64,000 nucleotides of DNA from Halospina sp040196175 (GTDB taxonomy: Bacteria > Pseudomonadota > Gammaproteobacteria > Pseudomonadales > Oleiphilaceae). The translations under genes were made by a program, and so were the position numbers. Where the stretch lies: contig NZ_JBEFNF010000007.1 of the NCBI RefSeq assembly GCF_040196175.1, positions 143,306 to 207,305 on the forward strand. Direction: 5' to 3'. Below the pieces are notes generated by a model. That model worked only from the letters and a program-made list of their open reading frames with translations. It did not search any database and was not told where the DNA came from. Of this stretch, positions 53,223 through 62,700 are shown one piece after another (the first letter of the stretch is position 1; each line of letters opens with the position of its first letter).

Positions 53223-55199
53223 ATGAACACGGAAAACCACTCCGAGATTGCGTCCTTCATCTGGTCCATCGCCGATCTGCTGCGCGGGGATCTCAAGCAG
53301 TCCCAGTACGGCCGCGTCATCCTGCCATTCACCCTGTTGCGCCGGATGGAGTGCGTACTGGAGCCAACGAAGGACGCGGTGCTGGATGCCGCCAAGCAAT
53401 ACGCGGACAAATCCGAAACCGCCCGGGACCGCCTGCTGCATCGCGCCTCAGAGCAACCGTTCTACAACAGCTCCCCGCTGAGCCTGGCGTCGCTGTCGGA
53501 CACGCAGACCGGCGAAGACCTGATGAGCTACGTGCACTCATTCAGCGCCCAAGGCCGCGCCATCTTTGAGCACTTCAACTTCGAGGACTTCGTCCAGCAG
53601 CTGGAGAGCAGCAACCTGCTGTATCAGGTCGTCCAGGAGTTCGCAGCGGTGGACCTGAGCCCGAAGCGCATCTCCAACTTCGGCATGGGCAGTGTGTTTG
53701 AGGAGCTGATCCGCAAGTTCGCGGAGAGTTCCAACGAAACCGCCGGGGAACACTTCACCCCGCGCGACATTGTGCACCTGGCCACCTCCCTGGTGATGAC
53801 CGGCGAGGAAGACCACCTCCAGCCCGGCAAGATCCTGACCATCTACGACCCGACCTGCGGAACCGGCGGGTTCCTGTCGGAGGCGGAATCCTACGTGAAG
53901 TCTATCAGCGAGCAGGTGGATGTCTCCGTTAGCGGCCAGGAGCTCAACCCCGAGTCCTACGCCATCTGCGTGGGCGACATGCTCATCAAGGGCGAGAAGG
54001 TCGAGAACCTCAGGCTGGGCAACACCCTCTCGGACGATCAGCTGCGCGGCAATACGTTCGACGTGATGCTCACCAATCCGCCCTTCGGCGTGGACTGGAA
54101 GAAGGTGCAGGACAAGGTCCAGAAGGAACACAAGGAGCGCGGCTATGAGGGGCGCTTCGGCCCCGGGTTGCCACGGGTCTCGGATGGCTCGCTGCTGTTT
54201 CTCATGCACCTGGTTGCCAAGATGCGCCCTGCGGAGAAGGGCGGCTCGCGCATCGGCATCATCCTGAACGGCTCGCCGCTGTTCACAGGTGGCGCCGGCA
54301 GCGGTGAATCCGAGATCCGGCGCTACATGCTGGAGCACGACCTGGTGGAGGCCATTGTCGCGCTGCCGTCGGACTCGTTCTTCAACACTGGCATCAACAC
54401 CTACGTCTGGGTGCTGTCCAACGACAAGCCCGAGCAGCGGCGCAACAAGGTCCAGCTCATCAACGCGGCGGACCGCTACGCCAAGATGCGCAAATCGCTG
54501 GGCAGCAAGCGCAACTACATCCCCGAGTCCGAGCAGGACGAGATCGTGCGCCAGTACGGCCGGTTCGAGGAAACGGACGAAAGCAAGATCTTTCCGACCC
54601 AGGCCTTCGGCTACCGGCGCATCACCGTGGAGCGCCCACTGCAGCTCAACTTCCAGGCCTCACCGGAGCGCATCGAGCGTATGAAGGGCGAGAAGTTCTT
54701 CGAGAAGCTCTCCGAGACGGACCAGGCCAACCTGATCAGCGCCTGCGAGAGCCTAGGCGACACCCTCTACCGTAACCGGGAAGCCTTCCTGGAAGCGCTC
54801 AAGGGCGAATGCACCAAGGCTACCTTCTACCCCAGCGCCGCCCAGCTCAAGAACATCTGGAAGGCGCTGGGCGAGCACGACCCGGAAGCCGACTACTGCC
54901 GGGATAAGAAAGGCAACCTGGAAGCCGACCCGGACCTGCGGGACAACGAAAACGTGCCGCTCGGTGAGTCCGTCTACGACTACTTCGAGCGCGAAGTCCT
55001 GCCCCATGTGCCGGACGCCTGGATCGATGAGTCCAAGACGGACGAGAAGGACGGCGACGTCGGCATCGTTGGCTACGAAATCCCCTTCAACCGCCACTTC
55101 TACGTGTTCGAGCCGCCCAGGCCGCTGGAAGAGATCGACGCGGACCTCAAGGAATGCACGGACACGATCAAGCGGATGATTGAGGAGATGGCGGTATGA
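53223..55199 (+). CDS. hsdM: Type I restriction-modification system methyltransferase subunit HsdM
   Basis: HsdM methylates adenine N6 at the site chosen by HsdS. The 658-residue protein has the HsdM_N helical domain (about 1-150), the SAM-binding DPTCGTGG (209-216) and catalytic NPPF (285-288), then a C-terminal extension. ATG 53223 has GGAG 5 bases upstream. hsdS begins inside its stop (ATGA). Confidence 0.95.
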   Translation: MNTENHSEIASFIWSIADLLRGDLKQSQYGRVILPFTLLRRMECVLEPTKDAVLDAAKQYADKSETARDRLLHRASEQPFYNSSPLSLASLSDTQTGEDLMSYVHSFSAQGRAIFEHFNFEDFVQQLESSNLLYQVVQEFAAVDLSPKRISNFGMGSVFEELIRKFAESSNETAGEHFTPRDIVHLATSLVMTGEEDHLQPGKILTIYDPTCGTGGFLSEAESYVKSISEQVDVSVSGQELNPESYAICVGDMLIKGEKVENLRLGNTLSDDQLRGNTFDVMLTNPPFGVDWKKVQDKVQKEHKERGYEGRFGPGLPRVSDGSLLFLMHLVAKMRPAEKGGSRIGIILNGSPLFTGGAGSGESEIRRYMLEHDLVEAIVALPSDSFFNTGINTYVWVLSNDKPEQRRNKVQLINAADRYAKMRKSLGSKRNYIPESEQDEIVRQYGRFEETDESKIFPTQAFGYRRITVERPLQLNFQASPERIERMKGEKFFEKLSETDQANLISACESLGDTLYRNREAFLEALKGECTKATFYPSAAQLKNIWKALGEHDPEADYCRDKKGNLEADPDLRDNENVPLGESVYDYFEREVLPHVPDAWIDESKTDEKDGDVGIVGYEIPFNRHFYVFEPPRPLEEIDADLKECTDTIKRMIEEMAV

Positions 55200-56542
55200 G
55201 CTATTCGAGTTATCCGGGGTACAAAGATTCAGATGTGAATTGGCTCGGGGACATTCCAACGGACTGGTTCACAGCGAAATTAAAGCGTGCTGCTAATTTG
55301 ATTACCGGCGTTACTCCGCCAAGTGATGATTTGGATAATTACTCTGAAGATGGCTGGCCTTGGGTCACTCCAGATGATTTAGATGAAGCAGGGAAACCTA
55401 TAACCGCATCTAAATATGTCACCCAACAGGGTTGGGGGTACTGCAGGCCAGTAAAACCTGGAGCAACTTTAGTTTGCTGTATAGGAAGCATCGGAAAAGT
55501 CGGATTTTCCAATCGAGTCATATCTACAAATCAGCAGATAACTGCGCTAGAGCCAGCATGCCACCCTCGGTTTCTGTTCTACTGCATGAACGCCGCTAAG
55601 CCCGAGCTTGACCAAGAAGCCACCGGCAACGTCCTTAGAATTCTAAATGCTGAACGTCTTGGGAACCTTTCATTAGCTCTACCATCATCAAAAGAACAAA
55701 CCCAAATCGCACGCTTCCTCGATCACCAAACCGCCCGCATCGACGCCCTGATCGCCGAACAGCAGCGCCTGATCGAGCTGCTCAAGGAAAAGCGCCAGGC
55801 GGCGATTTCCCATGCCGTGACCAAGGGGCTGGATCCGGATGTGGTGATGAAGGACTCCGGGGTGGAGTGGGTAGGTGAAGTGCCGGAACACTGGAATGTT
55901 CCTGCAATAAAAAGGTTATCTGTAGTTCAGCGTGGCGCTTCACCTCGACCTATTGATGACCCGGTATACTTCGAAGAGGAAGGAGAATACGGCTGGGTCC
56001 GAATCGCGGATGTATCGGCTTCGAGCGGTTATCTAGAATCTACGACACAAACCTTGTCTGCGCTCGGCAGCTCTTTGAGTGTCAAGCTTGAACCAGGGGC
56101 GCTCTTCGTGAGTATAGCCGGTACAGTGGGAAAGCCTTGCATCACGAATATAAAAGCCTGTATTCACGACGGTTTTGTGTATTTCCCTGAGCTAGCCATC
56201 AATTCAAAGTTCTTGTACTACATATTTGAGTCTGAACTCTGCTACAAGGGTTTAGGGAAGTTAGGTACCCAACTAAACTTGAATACCGAAACGATTGGCG
56301 GAATCAAGATCGGTCTTCCTCCAGATTCTGAGATAGAAGACATTGTCGGTTATCTTGAAAAACGCTTGAGTCAGATTGACGAAATGTCAGATCAAGCACG
56401 CGCTACTGTAGAGCTTATGGAGGAGCGCCGTTCCGCCCTGATTTCCGCAGCCGTCACCGGCAAGATCGATGTCCGCGACTGGGAACCGCCGGTTTCCGAA
56501 ACCTTCCCCCAATCCACCGCCAGCGAAGAAGCGCCAGCCTGA
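55196..56542 (+). CDS. hsdS: Type I restriction-modification system specificity subunit HsdS
   Basis: HsdS binds the recognition site with two target-recognition domains. In the 448 residues TRD1 is about 10-165, the first spacer helix is about 170-215 (TARIDALIAEQQRLIELLKE), TRD2 is about 230-385 and the second helix is about 385-425 (LEKRLSQIDEMSDQARA). The TRD coding parts (about 55200-55690 and 55890-56410) are visibly more AT-rich than the helices, as if swapped in. Recognition sequence cannot be predicted. Confidence 0.93.
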   Translation: MSYSSYPGYKDSDVNWLGDIPTDWFTAKLKRAANLITGVTPPSDDLDNYSEDGWPWVTPDDLDEAGKPITASKYVTQQGWGYCRPVKPGATLVCCIGSIGKVGFSNRVISTNQQITALEPACHPRFLFYCMNAAKPELDQEATGNVLRILNAERLGNLSLALPSSKEQTQIARFLDHQTARIDALIAEQQRLIELLKEKRQAAISHAVTKGLDPDVVMKDSGVEWVGEVPEHWNVPAIKRLSVVQRGASPRPIDDPVYFEEEGEYGWVRIADVSASSGYLESTTQTLSALGSSLSVKLEPGALFVSIAGTVGKPCITNIKACIHDGFVYFPELAINSKFLYYIFESELCYKGLGKLGTQLNLNTETIGGIKIGLPPDSEIEDIVGYLEKRLSQIDEMSDQARATVELMEERRSALISAAVTGKIDVRDWEPPVSETFPQSTASEEAPA

Positions 56543-56614
56543 GCCCGATTCAAGGAATGCGGCTTATGGTCTACAGTGAGAGCAATCCGATAAAACAGGT
56601 CGAAGTGTAGCGTC

Positions 56615-59600
56615 ATGGCCGACGAACGAGAGCACCAGTTCCAGAAGGACATCATCAACGAGATGACCGCCCAGGGGTGGCAGACCGGCACGGCGGACGG
56701 CTATGACCGGGAGCTGGCGCTCTACACCCAGGACCTGGTGGATTTCTTCAAGGAGGCCTACCCGGATCGCTGGGAGAAGTTCGCCAAGGCCTATCCCGGG
56801 GATCCGGAACGCCAGCTGTGCGTGGCGGTGGACCGGGAACGGCGCAAGAAAGGCACGCTCTTCGTCCTGCGCAATCCGGTGCGCCTGCCCGGCCACTACA
56901 TCGAGGCCTGCGCTTTCAAGCCCGACCACGGCATGAACCCGGAGTCCGAGCAGCGCTACCACGCCAACCGCCTGCGGGTGGTGCCGGAGGTGTCCTACTC
57001 GCCCCATGCCGGGGAGAACTACAACCCCCGGCTGGATCTGGTGCTGTTCGTCAACGGCATCCCCGCGGCCACGCTGGAGCTCAAGAGTGAGTTCAAGCAG
57101 TCCGTGGAGCGGGCCAAGCGCCAGTACCAGCACGACCGACCGCTGAAGGCGCCGACGAACAAACAGGTGGAGCCGCTGCTGTCGTTCAAGACCGGCGCGC
57201 TGGTGCACTTCGCCGTCAGCCAGGACCGGGTGGCCATGACGACCCGCCTTGCCGGCAAGGACACAGGCTTTCTGCCGTTCGACAAGGGCACCCCGGAAGG
57301 CGCCGCGGGCAACCCAACGCCGACTGATCCCAACGAATACGCCACTGGCTATCTCTGGAACGACGTCTTTGCCCCGGATGCCTGGCTGCGGATCCTGCAG
57401 CGTTTCCTGCACCTGGAGCAAAAGGAAGAAGAAGACTTCCACGGCAACATCCAGACAAAGGAAGCCCTCATCTTCCCGCGCTATCACCAGTGGGAAGTGG
57501 TCAACCGGCTGATCGAGACGACCCGCCAGGAAGGCGCCGGCGAGCGCTACCTGATCCAGCACAGCGCCGGCTCCGGCAAGTCCAACTCCATTGCCTGGAC
57601 GGCGCACCAGCTCGCCGGCCTTTACGACGACAACGACGCCAAGCTGTTCAACTCCGTCATCGTCATCACTGACCGCACGGTGCTCGACAGCCAGCTCCAG
57701 AACACCATCCGCCAGTTCGAGCGCACCGAGGGCATGGTCCGCGCCATCACCCGGGATGAGAAAACCACCCAGAGCAAGTCCGAGCAACTGGCGGATGCGC
57801 TTCGCAAGAGCACGCGCATCATCGTGGTCACCATCCAAACCTTTCCGGCGCTCTACGATGCCCTGGAGAAGGATAAAGCGCTCGCCCAGGGCCGTTATGC
57901 GGTCATCGCCGACGAGGCCCATTCCTCCCAGACCGGCACCTCGGCCACCAAGTTGAAGGCCCTGCTGGGCGGTGGCGATGAGGACAACGAAGGCGAGGTC
58001 AGCGCCGAGGAACTGCTGGATGCGGCGGTGTCCTCCCGCAAGCCACCGACCCAGCTCAGCTATTACGCCTTCACCGCCACGCCCAAGGCCAAGACCCTGG
58101 AGCTGTTCGGGCGCCGACCCAATCGTAACGAGCCGGCAAGCGAGGACAACCTCCCGGAGCCGTTCCACCTGTACTCCATGCGCCAGGCCATCGAGGAAGG
58201 CTTCATCCTGGATGTGCTCAAAAACTACGTGACCTACAACGTGGCCTGGAAGTTGGCGCACCCCCACGGGGATGAAGAGGAAGTGGAGTCCCGCAAGGCC
58301 TCGGCCACGTTGGCGCGCTGGGTACGGCTGCACCCGTACAACATCAACCAGAAGGTGGAAGTCATCGTCGAGCACTTCCGCGCCAATGTGCGCCACCTGC
58401 TTGACGGCCAGGCCAAGGCGATGGTAGTGACGGCCAGCCGCCAGGAAGCGGTGCGCTACATGCTGGCCATGCGCAAGTACGTTCAGGAAAAGGGTTACCA
58501 GGATGTCTTCCCACTGGTGGCCTTCTCTGGCGAGGTGCCCGCCGATGACGTGATTCCGGAGCCAGTGACCGAAACCAGCAAGCTGCTCAACCCGGACCTG
58601 CACGGCCGCGACCACGCCGAGGCATTCGACCAGGACGATTACAACGTGATGCTGGTGGCCAACAAGTTCCAGACCGGCTTCGACCAGCCCAAGCTCTGTG
58701 CGATGTACGTGGACAAGAAGCTGCAGGGCGTGGAATGCGTGCAGACCCTGTCCCGCCTGAACCGCGTCTTTCCGGGCAAGGAAACCTTCATCCTGGATTT
58801 CATCAATGACGCCTCGGACATCCAGGAAGCCTTCGAGCCCTATTACCAGCAGACCGAACTGGCCAACGTCTCCGACGCCCAGGTGGTCTACGACCTGTTC
58901 GACAAGCTCAACGAGTCCGACATCTACACCTGGAGCGAGGTGGAAGCATTCGCTACAGCGTTCTTCGACCCCAAGGCTAAGTCAGCCCGCCTCGATAATG
59001 CCTGCCGACCCGCGAAGGATCGATTCAAGGCCCGTTACGACGACGCCCAGAAGCAGATGCAGGAAGCCCGAAAACAGGCCCGGGAAGCCGAGCAAAAGGG
59101 CGACGAACGCGCCCAGAAACGCGCCGAACACGACCTCAAACAGGCCGGGGAGCAACGCGACGCTCTGGATACCTTCCGCAAGGACCTGCAGAGCTTTGTT
59201 CGCGCCTACGAGTTTCTCTCCCAGATTGTGTTCTACGACGACCGGGACCTGGAGCAGCTCTGTGTCTTCGCCAAAAATCTGCATGGCCTCCTGCGCGTTG
59301 AAAGGCTGGAAGAGGACATTGATGTATCGGGGCTGGAGCTCACTCATTACCGGCTGACCAAACAGGCCGAGAACCGTCTGGAGCTAGGTGACGAACAGGG
59401 CGAGTACAACCTGACGCCGGTCAGTTCCGTGGGCTCCAGCAAGGCGCACGATCCGGAAACCAAGCGCCTTTCCGAGATCATCGAGTCACTGAACGAAATC
59501 TTCGGAAGCGACATCAGCGAAAAGGACCAGCTCCATTATGCCCAGGGGCTTGCGGGCCGACTGGAACGGGAAGAGTCGGTAATGAACCAGGTGCTGAACA

Positions 59601-59791
59601 ACGACCCGAACCAGATCATGCACGGCTCCTTCCCGCAGAAGCTGCAGGACCTGGTGCTGGATGACATGAACGAGCACCAGAGCATGGCGGAGCGGGCGAT
59701 GGAAACGCCGGAGAGCGAGGTGAAGCTGGCGCATCTGGTGTTGCGGTTGTTGCTGGATAAGCATCAGCGGCCGAATGCGGTTGACGGCTAG
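56615..59791 (+). CDS. hsdR: Type I restriction enzyme endonuclease subunit HsdR
   Basis: HsdR translocates DNA with ATP and cuts unmodified DNA. The 1058-residue protein has the N-terminal PD-(D/E)xK nuclease (D141, E155-L-K157), helicase Walker A GSGKS (319-323), DEAH box (433-436) and the remaining SF2 motifs (FTATPKAKT, FQTGFDQPKL), then a charged coiled coil (about 800-850) and the C-terminal HsdM-binding part. No frameshift seen. It starts 72 bp after hsdS. Confidence 0.95.
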   Translation: MADEREHQFQKDIINEMTAQGWQTGTADGYDRELALYTQDLVDFFKEAYPDRWEKFAKAYPGDPERQLCVAVDRERRKKGTLFVLRNPVRLPGHYIEACAFKPDHGMNPESEQRYHANRLRVVPEVSYSPHAGENYNPRLDLVLFVNGIPAATLELKSEFKQSVERAKRQYQHDRPLKAPTNKQVEPLLSFKTGALVHFAVSQDRVAMTTRLAGKDTGFLPFDKGTPEGAAGNPTPTDPNEYATGYLWNDVFAPDAWLRILQRFLHLEQKEEEDFHGNIQTKEALIFPRYHQWEVVNRLIETTRQEGAGERYLIQHSAGSGKSNSIAWTAHQLAGLYDDNDAKLFNSVIVITDRTVLDSQLQNTIRQFERTEGMVRAITRDEKTTQSKSEQLADALRKSTRIIVVTIQTFPALYDALEKDKALAQGRYAVIADEAHSSQTGTSATKLKALLGGGDEDNEGEVSAEELLDAAVSSRKPPTQLSYYAFTATPKAKTLELFGRRPNRNEPASEDNLPEPFHLYSMRQAIEEGFILDVLKNYVTYNVAWKLAHPHGDEEEVESRKASATLARWVRLHPYNINQKVEVIVEHFRANVRHLLDGQAKAMVVTASRQEAVRYMLAMRKYVQEKGYQDVFPLVAFSGEVPADDVIPEPVTETSKLLNPDLHGRDHAEAFDQDDYNVMLVANKFQTGFDQPKLCAMYVDKKLQGVECVQTLSRLNRVFPGKETFILDFINDASDIQEAFEPYYQQTELANVSDAQVVYDLFDKLNESDIYTWSEVEAFATAFFDPKAKSARLDNACRPAKDRFKARYDDAQKQMQEARKQAREAEQKGDERAQKRAEHDLKQAGEQRDALDTFRKDLQSFVRAYEFLSQIVFYDDRDLEQLCVFAKNLHGLLRVERLEEDIDVSGLELTHYRLTKQAENRLELGDEQGEYNLTPVSSVGSSKAHDPETKRLSEIIESLNEIFGSDISEKDQLHYAQGLAGRLEREESVMNQVLNNDPNQIMHGSFPQKLQDLVLDDMNEHQSMAERAMETPESEVKLAHLVLRLLLDKHQRPNAVDG

Positions 59792-59820
59792 AGTAGAAAA
59801 TGCGGGTTTGCTCTACCACA

Positions 59821-60231
59821 ATGACGTCTTCTAACAGAAGCTTATTGGGGACTTCTGCAACCCCAAAAATTGGGACATGGGTGGTGTTGAGCCGCCAGTA
59901 TAAGCCTGTTGGTTTCAACACCAGTAACTTCGTCCATTATGAGGAATCCCCAGTCTCAGCGAAACTGACAGGAATCGTGCAAAGTAGATGTAAGAACCTA
60001 TCATACACAGGGGCGGCAGAAGGTGACCGATTCTACTTATACAACTACCGTTGTGTGCCCACGCGCTCGCAATCAGACATGGATACGTACTTCAAGAAAC
60101 TGGTAACCCTTGCACGCTTAGCATCACGACGGAAACTTAACAAGTACAGTAATGGCGACGGCTATTCCATTGTCATTTCGCCTTCATTCCACACGTACTG
60201 TTTCCATTGGGCAGGACTAGACACGTCGTAA
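59821..60231 (+). CDS. Hypothetical protein
   Basis: Not recognised. About 136 residues with a central YEESPVSAKLTGIVQSRCKN and a basic helical part (YFKKLVTLARLASRRKLN). The start is uncertain (ATG 59800 or 59821; neither has a clear site). AT-rich compared with hsdR just upstream. It lies 15 bp before the next gene on the same strand. Confidence 0.45.
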   Translation: MTSSNRSLLGTSATPKIGTWVVLSRQYKPVGFNTSNFVHYEESPVSAKLTGIVQSRCKNLSYTGAAEGDRFYLYNYRCVPTRSQSDMDTYFKKLVTLARLASRRKLNKYSNGDGYSIVISPSFHTYCFHWAGLDTS

Positions 60232-60246
60232 AAGGATATCGTAAAA

Positions 60247-60642
60247 ATGCCACGCTCTTGGCCCGAACATTTTCCTGCTGGATGCCCTCCGGAGGAATCC
60301 GAACTCGCCACAGGCCGGATATACCGGTTTGTTTCGGGTGAAGCGCCTACTCATGACGATTTTGTGAGTTTACAGTTAGAGAATCCCACAAATAGCTATG
60401 GCCGCATGGCCTGTCAAGCGTGTGGCCTTTCAGTTTTTCGCGATTGGGCTGTGTGCCTTTATTCCCAAAAAGTCGTTCCGGCTCTGAAAAAGAAAAAAAT
60501 TGCATTTGGCGATCTTACTCCTGATCACGGCGCTGTGATGCCAACCCCGAGTAAAATGACAGAACGGCATCATACATGGTGGCTTCCTGACACGGTGGAC
60601 GCTCCAGAAGATCTGTTCATTATTGCGGAAGACAATGGATAG
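60247..60642 (+). CDS. Hypothetical protein
   Basis: Not recognised. The 131-residue protein contains ACQACGLSVFRDW, a CxxC pair, and WWLPDTVDAPEDLFII. AAAGGA lies 10 bases before the ATG. Its stop overlaps the likely start of the next gene, so the two are translationally coupled. Confidence 0.55.
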   Translation: MPRSWPEHFPAGCPPEESELATGRIYRFVSGEAPTHDDFVSLQLENPTNSYGRMACQACGLSVFRDWAVCLYSQKVVPALKKKKIAFGDLTPDHGAVMPTPSKMTERHHTWWLPDTVDAPEDLFIIAEDNG

Positions 60643-61843
60643 TGACATGAACGTACTTCCGCAGAATACAGTGTTAGGCGCGATGCAGATGGAGGAAGTT
60701 TTTATCCATTTTGACTTTCCTCGGCTATTCCTGTGTCGGAACAAGGTGGGACAACGGTATCTAGGACTTTCTGTTGAAGACGGTGACAACGAGCTAGAGT
60801 TTGTCTTTGTCGCCGTGTCTCCGTGGCGGCTGAACGCGTTAATTCGGCAAGATCTGGACTTGCAAAGCGCGATAACTCATGCGGAAGAGGGTGTAGTCCT
60901 TCGAGTTGGGCGATCGATATACCGTGATTCATCAAGCGTGGACATTATCAACGTGTCTCAAGTGCCGGACGACTGGTTGCCAGATAACGACGTATACCTT
61001 GAAACGGAGGGGACACTAGAGGATTTCGAAGACCTATCGGATGTTGATAGTGCATCAGCTGGTAGCAATCGAGAAATCGTTAATCTCGGTTTTGATCTGG
61101 CAGATCGAAGAGACCATGAAATACCGGCTCGCGTGCTCTCATCATTACTTGGTACCTTCCAAGAGCTTATCGATGCAATAGGTCAAAGTTGCAAGGGAGA
61201 GGCGACTCTTCGTGGGGCGATACCTGGTGAAATCCTACGGCAGACCCGCCTTAATGTTGCAGGTTCTTTCAAGAGTTCATTTGGAGTCCAAATCCGGGCA
61301 CAGAATCTCTCAGACATATTTGGCGAGACGCTTCTGCGTGATGCCCTAGGTGAGCTGGCCAACCTCCTAGGCACTGAAGCCGATGAGGATCGTATCAGCA
61401 ATAAACTCCACCAGCTTCGTGGTCGAGTGGCGTCAAAATATAAGAACCTACTGCAAGAACTCGGTTCGTCATCCGCCGGTGTACACGTCCGCTGGCGGTC
61501 ACCAAGCCCCGACAGTCACGCGGACATTACCCTTACGAGGGAAACGATCAACGCGGCCCTAAAAATTGTGAACATGATTGACTTGCAGATGGCGGAGGAA
61601 GTTGAAGTTCCCGGAACGTTATATGGACTTAATGTGCGAACAGGGGTGTTTGAGCTGTGGTCGTTGGATGAAAAGGAAAAGTACACCGGAAAGCTGGCGG
61701 ATGAGGTCCCCGATCGCGTCTCGCACGCAACACTGCAAGAGCGCTACGTCGCCACGGTCCGAAAATTCCTTGAGGTTCAATCAGCCTCAGGAGAAGAAAA
61801 AGAAAAGTGGGTTCTCGTTGACCTCAAGGCCGTTGCTGAGTAG
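60635..61843 (+). CDS. Hypothetical protein with DUF6575-like N-terminus
   Basis: A 402-residue protein. The first 90 residues (EVFIHFDFPRLFLCRNK, then a strand with YLGLSVEDGDNE, then SPWRLNALIRQ) resemble DUF6575 as remembered; this is unconfirmed. The rest is mostly helical (LGELANLLGTEADEDRISNK) with a C-terminal beta part. ATG 60635 overlaps the upstream stop; 60647 is possible. No enzyme motif seen. Position between a type I system and an Abi protein suggests defence. Confidence 0.6.
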   Translation: MDSDMNVLPQNTVLGAMQMEEVFIHFDFPRLFLCRNKVGQRYLGLSVEDGDNELEFVFVAVSPWRLNALIRQDLDLQSAITHAEEGVVLRVGRSIYRDSSSVDIINVSQVPDDWLPDNDVYLETEGTLEDFEDLSDVDSASAGSNREIVNLGFDLADRRDHEIPARVLSSLLGTFQELIDAIGQSCKGEATLRGAIPGEILRQTRLNVAGSFKSSFGVQIRAQNLSDIFGETLLRDALGELANLLGTEADEDRISNKLHQLRGRVASKYKNLLQELGSSSAGVHVRWRSPSPDSHADITLTRETINAALKIVNMIDLQMAEEVEVPGTLYGLNVRTGVFELWSLDEKEKYTGKLADEVPDRVSHATLQERYVATVRKFLEVQSASGEEKEKWVLVDLKAVAE

Positions 61844-61910
61844 GACTGCCCAACAAATCGCTGCAGCGAACGTGCGGTGAGCGCTGCCGTTAAGAATTTA
61901 GGGATTCGCG

Positions 61911-62600
61911 ATGACAGATGACTCGAAGGCAATTGACGAGGTTGCAAAAACGTCGGGAAAAGCTATCGATGCAGGCAGAGAGCTTGGTAGCTTTATATCC
62001 AAGTACGTGGGTGGTCCTTTAGACCAGGCAATGGGGATAGTGGAGGACAAGCTCAAATATTTGCGGTGGGAACGTCAGATTCGACTTATGGAACGCGCGA
62101 ACAAATTTTTATCGGAGCGTGGCCTTCAGCAGCCAACCCGAAAGGTTCCAATGCAGATCGCAATTCCTATTATGCAAGGGGGCTCGCTAGAAGAAGACGA
62201 TTCACTTCAAGATCGGTGGGCTGCTCTACTTGTTAATGTCGCCGATGAGTCATCAGGGTCTGAGGTAAGGCGAGCTTTCATAAGTATACTCGAAGATCTT
62301 TCCCCCCTCGATGCGATTGTGCTCGAAAAAATATACGATATCTCTGCGGTTCCCCGAGACAAGAACGAGGTGTGGACGACCAGCTTACCTGAGCAGGCGT
62401 TGGGAACGAAGCCGGAAGCAGAGGACCTACGTCCGTCAGCACCTGTCGAGTTATCTTTGGGCAATTTAGCTAGACTGGGACTGATAAGTTCGGCTATGGC
62501 CTGGGGAGGCATCGCTATGCTGAGTCGTGTACATAGAACAGTGCTGGGATATGAGTTCCTGAAAGCTATCAAGCATAGCTCTAAGTCCTGTGACCAGTAG
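61911..62600 (+). CDS. Abi-alpha / DUF4393 family protein
   Basis: The 229-residue protein has the DUF4393 pattern: a helical N-terminus (GPLDQAMGIVEDKLKYLRWE), then VPMQIAIPIMQGGSLEEDD, LQDRWAALLVNVAD and FISILEDLSPLDAIVLEKI. The family is named for abortive phage infection; its mechanism is not known. AGGGA precedes the ATG. It is followed by the FRG gene. Confidence 0.8.
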   Translation: MTDDSKAIDEVAKTSGKAIDAGRELGSFISKYVGGPLDQAMGIVEDKLKYLRWERQIRLMERANKFLSERGLQQPTRKVPMQIAIPIMQGGSLEEDDSLQDRWAALLVNVADESSGSEVRRAFISILEDLSPLDAIVLEKIYDISAVPRDKNEVWTTSLPEQALGTKPEAEDLRPSAPVELSLGNLARLGLISSAMAWGGIAMLSRVHRTVLGYEFLKAIKHSSKSCDQ

Positions 62601-62700
62601 TTGTAGTTCGTTCTGCGCGTCCAGCCCTCCACCGGACGCCATTCTCTCCGCTTCGCTGAAGAAGGTCGTCGCTTAACCAGAGAATTAGCAGTATCCATTT

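Noticed and set aside
56564..58615. Long minus-strand open frame of 683 codons
   Set aside because: It is antisense to hsdR, whose catalytic motifs are complete; the minus frame has no recognisable motif and is a by-product of GC-rich codons.
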